A stretch of 64,000 bases of DNA from Oligoflexia bacterium (GTDB taxonomy: Bacteria; Bdellovibrionota_C; UBA2361; JAFLCA01). The notes under the pieces are model-generated. The model worked only from the letters and a program-made list of their open reading frames with translations. It was not told where the DNA came from and made no database searches. Every line of letters starts with the position of its first letter. The first letter of the stretch is position 1. Both the position numbers and the translations under genes were made by a program. Where the stretch lies: the NCBI GenBank assembly GCA_019694465.1, contig JAIBBV010000007.1, positions 19,135 through 83,134 on the forward strand. Reading direction: 5' to 3'. Shown piece after piece: positions 44,866 to 53,586 of this stretch.

Positions 44866-45696
44866 TTGAATTCACCGACTGCGCCCGTTGAACAGCAACA
44901 CGCTTCGCGTTCGCGTGTGGCCGCCGAATCGGCGCCGCCTTTAAGTCCACGTCACGCATTTTCAGTGTGCCTGCAAACACTGGCCGGCTGGCTAGTATAC
45001 GTGCCTCTCGCGCTGGCTATACAGCTGGTAATGCGCTTCGTATACCGCGTGCGGATTGAGAACAAAGCTGAACTACATAGGCAATTTCGTGAATATGCTG
45101 AGCGTGGCGTGCCGATCATCATCTGTCCGAACCACCTCACCATGGTGGACTCGGTCATCATAATCTACGCGCTTGCCTCCGTTCCCTATTACTTCCTGCA
45201 CTACCGCTTAGTGAGCTGGAACATTCCAGCCATGGAACATACCAAGGCTAACCTTGTATTCCGCATCGTCACCTACCTTGGCAAATGCCTATTAATTGAT
45301 CGTGGCGGGGATCAAGAACACATTGATCTGATTTTGGCTAAACTGCGCCACGTTGTACAACACGGGCACCTGGCAACAATTTTCCCAGAAGGTACTCGCA
45401 GCCGCACTGGACGCATCGACCCTGAGCGCGTCACCTATGGCATAGGCAAGTTGGTGCGCGACATTCCACACTGTCATGTGCTGTGCATGTATGTGCGTGG
45501 ACGTGGACAGGAGACCTATTCTAATTTCCCTGCACGTGGTGAATCATTTAGTGTGCGCATGGAACTATTCGAGCCGCGTAGTGATGCCAGTGGACTGCGT
45601 CAAATTCGCGACATCTCTCAGCAAGTAATGAACCGACTAGTGCGCATGGAGGAGCAATATTTTGCTGAACGCAATGCCGCCCTCGCTGGGCAATGA
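44866..45696 (+). CDS. PlsC-type lysophospholipid acyltransferase
   Basis: A 276-residue membrane-bound acyltransferase. The catalytic H-x4-D motif (His90, Asp95 in NHLTMVD) and the later FPEGTRSRTG motif are present, with an N-terminal hydrophobic helix (about 40-60). It would transfer an acyl chain from ACP or CoA to a lysolipid or other acceptor. TTG start at 44866, two bases after the ACP stop, without a clear ribosome site. In aryl-polyene and related clusters a similar enzyme finishes the product, so it may place the operon's chain on a lipid. Confidence 0.82.
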   Translation: MNSPTAPVEQQHASRSRVAAESAPPLSPRHAFSVCLQTLAGWLVYVPLALAIQLVMRFVYRVRIENKAELHRQFREYAERGVPIIICPNHLTMVDSVIIIYALASVPYYFLHYRLVSWNIPAMEHTKANLVFRIVTYLGKCLLIDRGGDQEHIDLILAKLRHVVQHGHLATIFPEGTRSRTGRIDPERVTYGIGKLVRDIPHCHVLCMYVRGRGQETYSNFPARGESFSVRMELFEPRSDASGLRQIRDISQQVMNRLVRMEEQYFAERNAALAGQ

Positions 45697-46255
45697 CATT
45701 GTTGATCTAAAAAGCCCAGAGCGTGTCTGCCACCCACGCTTCCCTAGCCGCATTTGCAGTCAGCGTGAATTCCTCGGGATACGCGACAGGAATCCAGAAC
45801 ACATTTGGACACTGTGGGCCGCCAAGGAAGCCGCTTACAAGACACTCAAGCGCCACAACCAAAGTCTGCACTTCTCACCCTGTGCGTTCGAGGTCTCGGA
45901 AGATTTTAATCACGTGACTTACTCAGGCCAGCGCTTAGCACTACGTGTTGATCGCAGCGATTCGTATGTGCATGCAGTTTGTGCCAGTGATACTGGGTTA
46001 TTACAAACAAAGCAGCTGCTTCTAATTGTCGAGCCCAGCACCAACGATCCCTCCACCTACGTAAGGGGGCTCCTAAAAGAGCGTATTAGGGCCATTTTCA
46101 AACAAGACATTAAAATTTCAAACGACCCTGACCGATGGAGTCAGGTCCCCAAAATATTTGCAGGCACACATGAATTAGGGCCAGTCTCTATTAGCCATGA
46201 TGGCGACTACGTAGCTGCTGCGTTTGCCTACGCTCCAGCAAGCCCAGCGTATTGA
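45674..46255 (+). CDS. 4'-phosphopantetheinyl transferase
   Basis: A 193-residue enzyme that attaches phosphopantetheine to the ACP. The AcpS/Sfp motif GNDIVDL and WAAKEAAYK (Mg-binding Asp, Glu and Lys) and the C-terminal SISHDGDYVAAAF are present. It is longer than AcpS (126) and closer to Sfp-type sizes. Start at ATG 45674, which overlaps the acyltransferase end by 23 bp; a TTG at 45662 is possible. As last gene of the operon it suggests a dedicated ACP system. Confidence 0.85.
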   Translation: MPPSLGNDIVDLKSPERVCHPRFPSRICSQREFLGIRDRNPEHIWTLWAAKEAAYKTLKRHNQSLHFSPCAFEVSEDFNHVTYSGQRLALRVDRSDSYVHAVCASDTGLLQTKQLLLIVEPSTNDPSTYVRGLLKERIRAIFKQDIKISNDPDRWSQVPKIFAGTHELGPVSISHDGDYVAAAFAYAPASPAY

Positions 46256-46767
46256 TAACTTAGGGATTTAATATAGAGGCTGACTGAAAGCCATTTAAGT
46301 CGGCCTCTATATTTTTGGATGCCTAAAGGGAAAAGCATTTGCCAGTCTCTCTACTAGCAAAGAAAAGTGCTGCCAATCCTTCCAGTTAACGGCCTTTTCG
46401 AGACGTAGTGCTCTAAGTCCTTAACTCCCCATTACTTAGGGGCCGTTTATACCAAGGCCCTACTTAACTGCGAGATCGCAGCCGCTCAAAGAGTAGATCA
46501 CGATAGAACACCATTAGGCGATTGCGATTATCAACCGAATGTTGATTCTGCAGCAGGCCTATCTTTTCAAAAATGCACAAATTTATTTAACCGGAAATGG
46601 CCGAGCCTCATCTTAAGTGTAGACGCGGAGAGTCAGGTCTTGAGTGCAATGTCGGCATGCTATTGCTCGTTGCCGCTCAACACCCAACCGGTTAACTTTG
46701 TCGTATCCACTGGTGAAGCCACGCACGGACGCAGTTTCGGTTTTTGACTTTGACAACGAGGGCAGAC
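46256..46767. other. Intergenic region, 512 bp
   Basis: No gene is visible. It holds the operon terminator at 46273-46316, a short inverted repeat CTAAGT/ACTTAG near 46410-46440, a wider pair AACGGCC/GGCCGTT (46388-46447 region) and an 8-bp palindrome AACCGGTT near 46686. The prkA start follows. The clustered repeats suggest a structured leader, but no sigma-70 promoter could be placed. Confidence 0.35.
46273..46316 (+). terminator. Intrinsic terminator of the lipid operon
   Basis: ATAGAGGCTGACT pairs with AGTCGGCCTCTAT (13 pairs, one G-U) around a 12-nt loop, followed by ATTTTT. It is 18 bp past the PPTase stop codon. Confidence 0.88.
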
Positions 46768-48696
46768 ATGACGCAGGACTTTCAGAAAATCATCCAAGAG
46801 GATCGCGAGAATCGTAAACGCACCAATTGGAAAGGAACAATGCTGGAGTACCTTGAGGTAGTCCGAGCCAATCCTGACACAGCCAAGTTAGCTCACAAGC
46901 GCTTGTATGACATGCTCGTTAGTGCGGGCGTTACAGATATCAATCTTGATGAGAATCCACGCCTAAAGCGTATCTACAAGGGCGATCGTCTAAAGATCTT
47001 CAATTACTTCGTAGACGAATTCTACGGCATGGAAAAGACGATTAACCAAATCGTTCGATATTTCCATTCTGCTTCTCTAAAGGGCGAAGAAAGCCGCCAA
47101 GTTTTGTATCTTGTTGGTCCTGTCGGATCAGGAAAGAGCTCGCTAGTTGAGAGGCTTAAGCGCGGGCTGGAGAGCTTACCCCCCTTCTATTCCATCGATA
47201 ACTGCCCAATGCACGAGGAGCCCTTGCACCTCATTCCGCGTCATCTACGCAAGGAATTCTCGAAGATGCTGGACGTTGAGATTGAAGGCGACCTGTGCCC
47301 GGTATGTCGCTATCGTCTGAAGGAAGAATTCCAAGGCCGTTGGGAAGAGTTTCCAGTGCGTACACACGAATTCAGCGTGCGCGGCAAACGCGGCGCTGGA
47401 GTGGTGCCACCTGTTGACCCAAATAACCAGGACACTAGCGTCCTGATCGGAAGTGAAGATATCTCCAAACTTGATCTGTACTCGGAAGGCGATCCACGCG
47501 TGCTTGATTTGAGCGGCGCGCTCAATGTCGGAAACCGCGGCATGGTCGAGTTCATTGAGGTGTTCAAGAACGAGACCGAGTATCTGCATGCCATGATCAC
47601 AGCCACGCAGGAAAAGTCTATCCCTGCCCCTGGCCGCCACGGCATGATTTATGTGGATACCTGCATCGTCGCCCACTCCAACGAAGCAGAATGGAAAAAG
47701 TTCAAGAGTGACCACACCAATGAGGCTATTCTTGACCGTATTGTTACGGTGAAGGTGCCGTACAACTTGCGACTTACAGAAGAAGTTAAGATTTATAAGA
47801 AGATTATTCGCAATTCGCAGTTTACTGCTGACATTGCGCCGCACACGATTGAGCTGGCCTCGATGTTCGCGATTTTAACGCGCCTCGAGCCAACCAATAA
47901 GTGCGACCTAATGACAAAGCTTAAGCTGTACAATGGCGAAGAAGTCGTTGAGAAGGGCAAGACCAAGAAGATCGATGTTATCGAGCTTAAGGAAGAAGCC
48001 AAAAACGAAGGCATGACCGGTATTTCAACGCGCTTTATCATGAAAGCGCTTGATAACGCGCTTTCGGATAATGTCGAGTATAATTGCATACATCCAATCT
48101 CGGTACGCGAGTCCTTGGTGCACATGGTCAAGGAGTCCGATTTCCCTGAAGATGTGCGCAAGCGTTACCTGGAGTTCTTGCAAGACACACTTCACAAGGA
48201 GTACCTGGAGATCTTGGAAAAAGAAATTACCAAGGCCTTCGTATATTCGTACCAAGATCAGGCCGAGGCCTTGTTCCAGAACTACCTCGATCATGCCGAG
48301 TCATATGTGACTAAGAAGAAGCTCAAGGATCGCAATACTGGTGAGGAGTTGGAGCCAGATGAGGCCTTCATGAAGTCGATTGAAGAGCAAATTGCTATTA
48401 TCGGCACAGCCGCAGATGGATTCCGCCAAGAGGTAATCGCTTTCTTGTGGTCGATTGGTCGACGTGGTGAGAAGATCTCTTACGAGAGTTACGAGCCACT
48501 CAAGGAAGCCATTGAAAAGAAATTGATGGCTTCAGTGCGCGATGTGTCACGCATTATCACCAAGGCTCGCACTCGCGATCAGGATCAAGGCAAGAAGTAC
48601 GACCTGATGGTTGAGCAATTGATACGTAACGGGTATCCAGCCAGCTGTGTGGACGTAATTCTAAAGTATGCAGCCAATAATCTGTGGAAGGATTAG
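46768..48696 (+). CDS. prkA: PrkA-type AAA+ serine kinase
   Basis: A 642-residue cytosolic protein of the PrkA (YeaG) family. Walker A GPVGSGKS is at 117-124 within an AAA+ core, followed by the kinase-like C-terminal domain. The Walker region is preceded by a helical domain (NWKGTMLEYLEVVRANPD) and followed by CPMHEEPLHL and CPVCRYR cysteine pairs. PrkA acts in sporulation, stationary phase or nitrogen stress in different bacteria; the exact substrate is unclear. Start at 46768 because GAGGG lies about seven bases upstream. It is the first gene of the conserved prkA-yeaH-spoVR triad. Confidence 0.92.
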   Translation: MTQDFQKIIQEDRENRKRTNWKGTMLEYLEVVRANPDTAKLAHKRLYDMLVSAGVTDINLDENPRLKRIYKGDRLKIFNYFVDEFYGMEKTINQIVRYFHSASLKGEESRQVLYLVGPVGSGKSSLVERLKRGLESLPPFYSIDNCPMHEEPLHLIPRHLRKEFSKMLDVEIEGDLCPVCRYRLKEEFQGRWEEFPVRTHEFSVRGKRGAGVVPPVDPNNQDTSVLIGSEDISKLDLYSEGDPRVLDLSGALNVGNRGMVEFIEVFKNETEYLHAMITATQEKSIPAPGRHGMIYVDTCIVAHSNEAEWKKFKSDHTNEAILDRIVTVKVPYNLRLTEEVKIYKKIIRNSQFTADIAPHTIELASMFAILTRLEPTNKCDLMTKLKLYNGEEVVEKGKTKKIDVIELKEEAKNEGMTGISTRFIMKALDNALSDNVEYNCIHPISVRESLVHMVKESDFPEDVRKRYLEFLQDTLHKEYLEILEKEITKAFVYSYQDQAEALFQNYLDHAESYVTKKKLKDRNTGEELEPDEAFMKSIEEQIAIIGTAADGFRQEVIAFLWSIGRRGEKISYESYEPLKEAIEKKLMASVRDVSRIITKARTRDQDQGKKYDLMVEQLIRNGYPASCVDVILKYAANNLWKD

Positions 48697-48766
48697 GAGG
48701 CATTAGGGTCGGTTTATGGACGCTTTGTAGGCTGCAAGAGCTTCGAGCGTCAATGAGTCTGAAAGC

Positions 48767-50002
48767 ATGAGCACGATCTTCCGTCCCTACACACCCTCGT
48801 CACAGCGCTCGGATCGTAGCGCCCGTGATCGATTGCGGCACCGCCAAAAGATTAAGGAGACCATCCGCAATAATATCGGCGATATTCTGGCTGAAGAGTC
48901 GATTATTGGTCGCGACAAGGACAAGATCATCAAGATCCCTATTCGCTCGATCAAAGAATACCGCTTTATTTATGGCGAAAACACTCCTGGCGTAGCGCAA
49001 GGTCAAGGCGGCGAGAAACCTGGCGACGTAGTTGGGCGAGCCTCTCCAGGCGATCCTAACGTCGGACAAGGCGGCGGCGGCGACCAGCCCGGAGTAGATG
49101 CCTTCGAAACTGACGTAACGTTGGAAGAGCTGATCACAATAATGTTCGATGACCTCGAACTACCCGAGCTAGAAAAGAAAGCCCTAAAGGAAGTGATCAC
49201 AGACGAAGCGCGTAAGCGTAAAGGTATCCGCATGGCCGGTATCCGCCCGCGTCTCGATAAGAAATCTACAGCGAAAGCCCGCATTAGGCGTAAACTAGCA
49301 GTACGTGGAACACGGGGCGTTGATTTTGACGAGAATGATCAGCGCTTCCCTTTCCATACTGACGACATGCGCTACTTCCATATCGCCCCGACCGAGAAGG
49401 AGCAGTCCAACGCAGTTGTCTTTTGTATCATGGACACCTCCGGCTCAATGGGCACAGTCAAGAAGTATCTGGCACGCAGCTTTTATTTCCTCTTGTACCA
49501 GTTTGTGCGCCAAAAATATCAGAATGTTGAAGTAGTTTTCATCGCGCACCACACTGAGGCCAAGGAAGTGACAGAAGACGAGTTCTTCCACAAAGTCGAA
49601 TCTGGCGGAACTTACATTTCTTCTGGCTACAAGCGCGCGGTCGAGATTATCAATGACCGCTATCATCCATCGCTTTGGAATATTTATGCCTTCCACTGCT
49701 CGGATGGTGATAATTTTTACTCTGACAACGAGCGTGCAGTACAGGCGGCCGAAGAACTGTGTGCGTTATGTAATCTGTTTGGATATGGAGAGATCAAGCC
49801 ATCCGGCAGCGCCTATTACAGCGGCAGTATGCTGGAAGTATTCCGTGGCGTAAAGAATGAGAACTTCCACATGCTGGTGATTGAGAAGAAGGAGGACTTG
49901 TGGCCAGCCTTCAAGAGCTTTTTGACTCGCGATAAGAAGCAGTTGTTCGGCGCACGCGACTCGGGTGATACAGCCGAGGGCGCATCATCGGCGGGGCCAT
50001 GA
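48767..50002 (+). CDS. yeaH: YeaH/YhbH-type DUF444 protein with VWA domain
   Basis: A 411-residue protein of DUF444. The N-terminus is arginine-rich (RSARDRLRHRQKIKE) and Gly-rich around 80-110. The C-terminal von Willebrand-like domain has MIDAS residues in FCIMDTSGSMG with Asp223. It works with PrkA and SpoVR, possibly as a partner in protein complex formation. The start ATG at 48767 has a weak ribosome site; 70 bp separate it from prkA. Its stop lies 4 bp before the SpoVR start. Confidence 0.93.
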   Translation: MSTIFRPYTPSSQRSDRSARDRLRHRQKIKETIRNNIGDILAEESIIGRDKDKIIKIPIRSIKEYRFIYGENTPGVAQGQGGEKPGDVVGRASPGDPNVGQGGGGDQPGVDAFETDVTLEELITIMFDDLELPELEKKALKEVITDEARKRKGIRMAGIRPRLDKKSTAKARIRRKLAVRGTRGVDFDENDQRFPFHTDDMRYFHIAPTEKEQSNAVVFCIMDTSGSMGTVKKYLARSFYFLLYQFVRQKYQNVEVVFIAHHTEAKEVTEDEFFHKVESGGTYISSGYKRAVEIINDRYHPSLWNIYAFHCSDGDNFYSDNERAVQAAEELCALCNLFGYGEIKPSGSAYYSGSMLEVFRGVKNENFHMLVIEKKEDLWPAFKSFLTRDKKQLFGARDSGDTAEGASSAGP

Positions 50003-50006
50003 TCAT

Positions 50007-51470
50007 ATGAGTACAGCCTACACCTTCGAAGATCTACTCGACTGGAACAAGCGTATTGAAGAGCTAGTGCAGCGCTTTGGACTAAAGTGCTATCCGCAAG
50101 AATTTGAAGTCTGTGACCACAATGAAATGATTGGCTACATGGCCTATTCAGGTATGCCATCGCACTACGCGCACTGGTCATACGGCAAGAACTACGAAAA
50201 GCAAAAGACACTTTACGACTATGGAGTGTCAGGGCTTCCGTATGAAATGGTTATTAACTCCAGCCCCTGCTTGGCCTATCTAATGCGTGACAATACGCTG
50301 CTTTTGCAAATTTTAACCATCGCGCACGTATATGGGCACAATGACTTCTTTGCAAATAACTTTACCTTTACCAGCGGGACTGACGCTGCCAACACCCTTA
50401 CGATGTTTAAGATCCACGCGCAGCGTGTTGACTCTTACATCGAAGATCCTTCAATCGGCCCCGACAAAGTCGAAGATACTTTAGATCACGCACACTCTTT
50501 AGGCTTTCAAGTGGCGCGTAATCTGGCCATTGCAAAGCTTACGCAAGATGAATTGCGCATACGCAAATGGGAGCGCGCACAACCTGGAGAGGACCCCTAC
50601 CGAGACATTCATAAGCAAAAAGAGTACATCGCCCCCGACTTAAATAAAGTCCCGCTAGAGCCGGTTGAGGATCTACTTAGTTTCATTGCGCGTTACAATC
50701 CGTATCTTCCTGACTGGAAGCGCGATCTGCTCTACATAGCCGAGCAAGAAGCTAAATATTTTGTTCCCCAGATGGAAACAAAGATCATGAACGAAGGTTG
50801 GGCCAGTTATTGGCACCATAAGATCATGAACACTTTGCAGTTGGAGCAAGGATTACATTTAGAATTTCTCGTTCGCCATAACCAGGTACTGCGCCCTACT
50901 CCCGGTGGCCTTAACCCCTACCACCTAGGCTTCATACTATGGCACGACATTGAACGCCGCTGGAATTCTGGGGAGACAGGCCGCGAATGGACCGATGACA
51001 GGCCAAAGTCAGACATTTCTAAACTCGATGAAAACGACACCCCGGGTCGTAAGAAGATTTTTGAAGTACGCGAGTCAGACCGCGACACCTCCTTCTTGCG
51101 CCGTTTCTTAACTGTCGACATCATGCGCGAGCTGGAGCTATTCCAACACGAAAAGCGCGGCAAAGAACGCATCATTACCAAAGTCTCTGATGAGGAAAAT
51201 TGGCAGCAAGTCAAAGAATCTTTGATTCAAAGTGTTGGCACTGGGTCCATCCCAGTAATAAAGGTTGAAGATGCCGACTTTGGTAAAAATCGCACTTTGT
51301 ATCTAAAGCACTACCATGATGGCCGCGATTTGCTACTGGAGTATGCTGAGCACACCCTACGCCACGTCAAAGCTCTTTGGGAACGTGAAGTGGTTCTCGA
51401 AACCATAGTAAACTCAAAGCGCTCAGTCCTTAAGATCGTTGGTGACTCACTGAAAGTCGAGCGCGCCTAG
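50007..51470 (+). CDS. spoVR: SpoVR family protein
   Basis: A 487-residue protein of the SpoVR (YcgB) family, cytosolic, function unknown but linked to PrkA. Conserved stretches seen are GMPSHYAHWSYGK, EGWASYWHH and HxxRxWNSGE-like segments. The start ATG at 50007 lies four bases after the YeaH stop, and a frame start at 49965 would overlap that gene. The TAG stop at 51468-51470 coincides with the first bases of the repeat element, so the element may have provided the stop codon. Confidence 0.93.
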   Translation: MSTAYTFEDLLDWNKRIEELVQRFGLKCYPQEFEVCDHNEMIGYMAYSGMPSHYAHWSYGKNYEKQKTLYDYGVSGLPYEMVINSSPCLAYLMRDNTLLLQILTIAHVYGHNDFFANNFTFTSGTDAANTLTMFKIHAQRVDSYIEDPSIGPDKVEDTLDHAHSLGFQVARNLAIAKLTQDELRIRKWERAQPGEDPYRDIHKQKEYIAPDLNKVPLEPVEDLLSFIARYNPYLPDWKRDLLYIAEQEAKYFVPQMETKIMNEGWASYWHHKIMNTLQLEQGLHLEFLVRHNQVLRPTPGGLNPYHLGFILWHDIERRWNSGETGREWTDDRPKSDISKLDENDTPGRKKIFEVRESDRDTSFLRRFLTVDIMRELELFQHEKRGKERIITKVSDEENWQQVKESLIQSVGTGSIPVIKVEDADFGKNRTLYLKHYHDGRDLLLEYAEHTLRHVKALWEREVVLETIVNSKRSVLKIVGDSLKVERA

Positions 51471-51694
51471 AGCGCTTCCCGAAAGTTATTGCCGCCAGCG
51501 AAGCGAACAGTGGTACTTCTTTTAGCGCTCGTCTGCCATAGGCCCCCCGCCAGAGAGAAAATAATAATAGCGGATCCCTAAAGGGATACAGCCGGGCCGG
51601 AGACGCGACATTACGATCCAACTCATCGGCATATGCAAGTACAGCAATGCCTTAGATACCCCCTTTTTCGCGGCAATTATTTCTGGGAGAGGAC
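51468..51694. mobile_element. MITE-like repeat element, copy 2
   Basis: About 225 bp with terminal repeats at 51471-51495 and 51670-51694 that match those of copy 1 (ends TAGAGC-CTT-CCGAAAG and CGGCAATTATTT-TGGGA). Interior shared sequence TTACGATCCAACTCATC lies near 51613. It is longer than copy 1 by an extra 85 bp (51497-51580) not found elsewhere. No coding capacity. Confidence 0.65.
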
Positions 51695-51864
51695 CAAACC
51701 CTGATACTTCAATACCTGTATGGATAGGTCCACGCAGGCGAATCAGTTCCCTAATCACCGAACACGCCAAATTGTTGAGGAACAATTTTTGCATAAGCGC
51801 CAAGTAATTGATAAACTATGTGCGAAACGCACAGCTAGGTAAAACACTTAGGACCGATAGAAGA
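51695..51864. other. Intergenic region after the spoVR element
   Basis: No gene is visible. It contains the stem-loop at 51769-51790 and an in-frame TTG at 51808 before the start I chose at 51865. Confidence 0.35.
51769..51790 (+). terminator. Intrinsic terminator downstream of spoVR
   Basis: AAATTGTT and AACAATTT form a perfect 8-bp stem with loop GAGG, followed by a T-run to 51790. It likely ends the prkA-yeaH-spoVR transcript after the repeat element. Confidence 0.6.
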
Positions 51865-52407
51865 ATGTTGCGCTTAAACCGGAAATCTCTAATAAAGCAG
51901 CAAGTTAGTCGCTGGCTCTGTCGTTCTGTAGCGCGCGAACGTGGCGCTGCCCTAATTGAGCTTTCCATACTATGCGTCTGGTTAGTCACCATTACGGCAT
52001 CACTCTTCATGCTTGGGCAACTCTTCACAGAGATTGATGGGCTAGTTCGCTCAAATTATGAAGCCAGTATTTACGGAGCAGGCATTCCATCAGCGTCACA
52101 CAATGTAGAGATGCAAAGGCGAGCGGCGTTACTCAATAATATTCAGGGACCACGTTCGCGCTACCTACAACTACAGTCAAGCTATCGCTCACTAGATAGA
52201 ACCCTGTCGGTCTCGCAGTCCATGCTGGTGTCATCCTTCTTTGGAGTACCAGTAACTGGCAGTGTAACATCGACCACGCCATTCCTGCTCCTAAGCACCC
52301 AACCAACCTCTTCAAATGAGTTTCAAAACCCAACCCCACGCTTTGACTGTTCTGGGCAACGCTGCAATTTATTGGTAGACCCTCAGTGTGGGCAAAGCCC
52401 TTGTTAA
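51865..52407 (+). CDS. TadE-like prepilin-type protein A
   Basis: A 180-residue exported protein. Start at ATG 51865 (AGGA about 11 bases upstream); a frame-start TTG at 51808 adds 19 residues. A basic leader ends at ERG, followed by the prepilin pattern G-x4-E (GAALIE) and a hydrophobic helix (LSILCVWLVTITASLFML). Tad and type IV prepilins are cleaved before the aligned Glu (+5) by a dedicated peptidase. The mature part has little recognisable structure and four cysteines at the end. It opens the Tad-like block. Confidence 0.65.
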   Translation: MLRLNRKSLIKQQVSRWLCRSVARERGAALIELSILCVWLVTITASLFMLGQLFTEIDGLVRSNYEASIYGAGIPSASHNVEMQRRAALLNNIQGPRSRYLQLQSSYRSLDRTLSVSQSMLVSSFFGVPVTGSVTSTTPFLLLSTQPTSSNEFQNPTPRFDCSGQRCNLLVDPQCGQSPC

Positions 52408-52559
52408 GTTTATGCGCTGTTGCTGCCAAGCCCAGTTGAGGGAGGCTAACTTGTTAGGACCTGGTCTCATGAATAAGCGCTGCCTGCCAATCAGGCCAAA
52501 TTATCGCAGCGAAATAAAGCGCCAATTGCTATATGTTTGGTTAATGGACTAGGAAACTA

Positions 52560-53573
52560 ATGCGCTTTCACTTGCCCACTAGAGATAAGATCGTCTTCAA
52601 GGCCGATCTATCACGCACTCCTATCGGTGCCACTCTTGTGGAAACGGCGCTCGGAATAACTGTCGCCAGCCTGATGCTCCTGTTTCTTATTGATGGCATT
52701 CGATACTTCTACATCAAAGTGGCGCTCGATAGTGCCGTCGAGAATGCCATCTCCATGGCAACAAAATTAAACCTCGAAGTACCCACAACCAACACATGGT
52801 GCCAAGCGCCAGCCAATCAGGCTGCCTGCTCAGAATATCGAACTGCCTTGATGGAGGTTGTGCGCCGATCAGTTAGCATCGCCGAGCGTGCTGCACAGTC
52901 AACTCAGAATTCGACCGAAACTCACCTAGTCCCCTACAGGTACCTCTACCCCAGCGCGGCTTGGAACAATATGCCATTCTCCGGAAGCGACCCGCTGCCC
53001 TACCTGTTGCTTTTGCGACCTGGTTCAGCTGCTCAGGACATGCTTAACGGCACAATTATCGAACATCCGACCCGACAGTCAGGGACAAGTACGGGTCAAG
53101 GCTGGCCGAGCGGTCAGGAAAGCTGGGAACAAATTCTGGAACAACATCCAGTCATGGCACAAATCGGAGCGCGAATGCATCCAATAACTCCAGGACTGCC
53201 AGAGATAGAAATTAAATCCACAAGGCTCGGCTATCGCCGCACGGGCATATATCCAGAGGGAGCGCCGCTGGCAAATCAGCCTACACCCACACCAACAGCG
53301 ACACCGAGTGCAACACCAACGCCGCCAGCCGGCCCAACCGCTACCCCCACGCAAATACCTACCAGCACACCATCACCTACTCCAACTACTCCACCCAACT
53401 GCATGGGCTGTAATGATCCGATATCATGCTGCTCGAATCCGCTCCTTCCAGCAGCCTGCTGTTGTAATTTATGTGGAAATAGCTGCACAGCAAACGCACC
53501 AGGCGTACCGGCGCCATGCTGCCAAGGGCCATTCTTGACGCGACAGTGTTGTACAAATTGCATTTCATCATAA
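52560..53573 (+). CDS. TadE-like prepilin-type protein B with Cys-rich tail
   Basis: A 337-residue exported protein. AGGA is five bases before ATG. Prepilin pattern G-x4-E (GATLVE) and a hydrophobic helix occur at about 24-50. A Pro/Thr-rich linker of about 40 residues (TPTP units) leads to a tail of 57 residues from Cys281 that has 14 cysteines (several CC and CCC), with almost no hydrophobic core. Such a tail must be disulfide-bonded or metal-bound. No homologue was recognised. It lies 152 bp after protein A and 13 bp before the VWA protein. Confidence 0.65.
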   Translation: MRFHLPTRDKIVFKADLSRTPIGATLVETALGITVASLMLLFLIDGIRYFYIKVALDSAVENAISMATKLNLEVPTTNTWCQAPANQAACSEYRTALMEVVRRSVSIAERAAQSTQNSTETHLVPYRYLYPSAAWNNMPFSGSDPLPYLLLLRPGSAAQDMLNGTIIEHPTRQSGTSTGQGWPSGQESWEQILEQHPVMAQIGARMHPITPGLPEIEIKSTRLGYRRTGIYPEGAPLANQPTPTPTATPSATPTPPAGPTATPTQIPTSTPSPTPTTPPNCMGCNDPISCCSNPLLPAACCCNLCGNSCTANAPGVPAPCCQGPFLTRQCCTNCISS

Positions 53574-53586
53574 TGCGAGGAAAGAG

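Noticed and set aside
47245..47844. 199-residue minus-strand frame inside prkA
   Set aside because: Antisense to the conserved PrkA sequence, with no ribosome site or motif.
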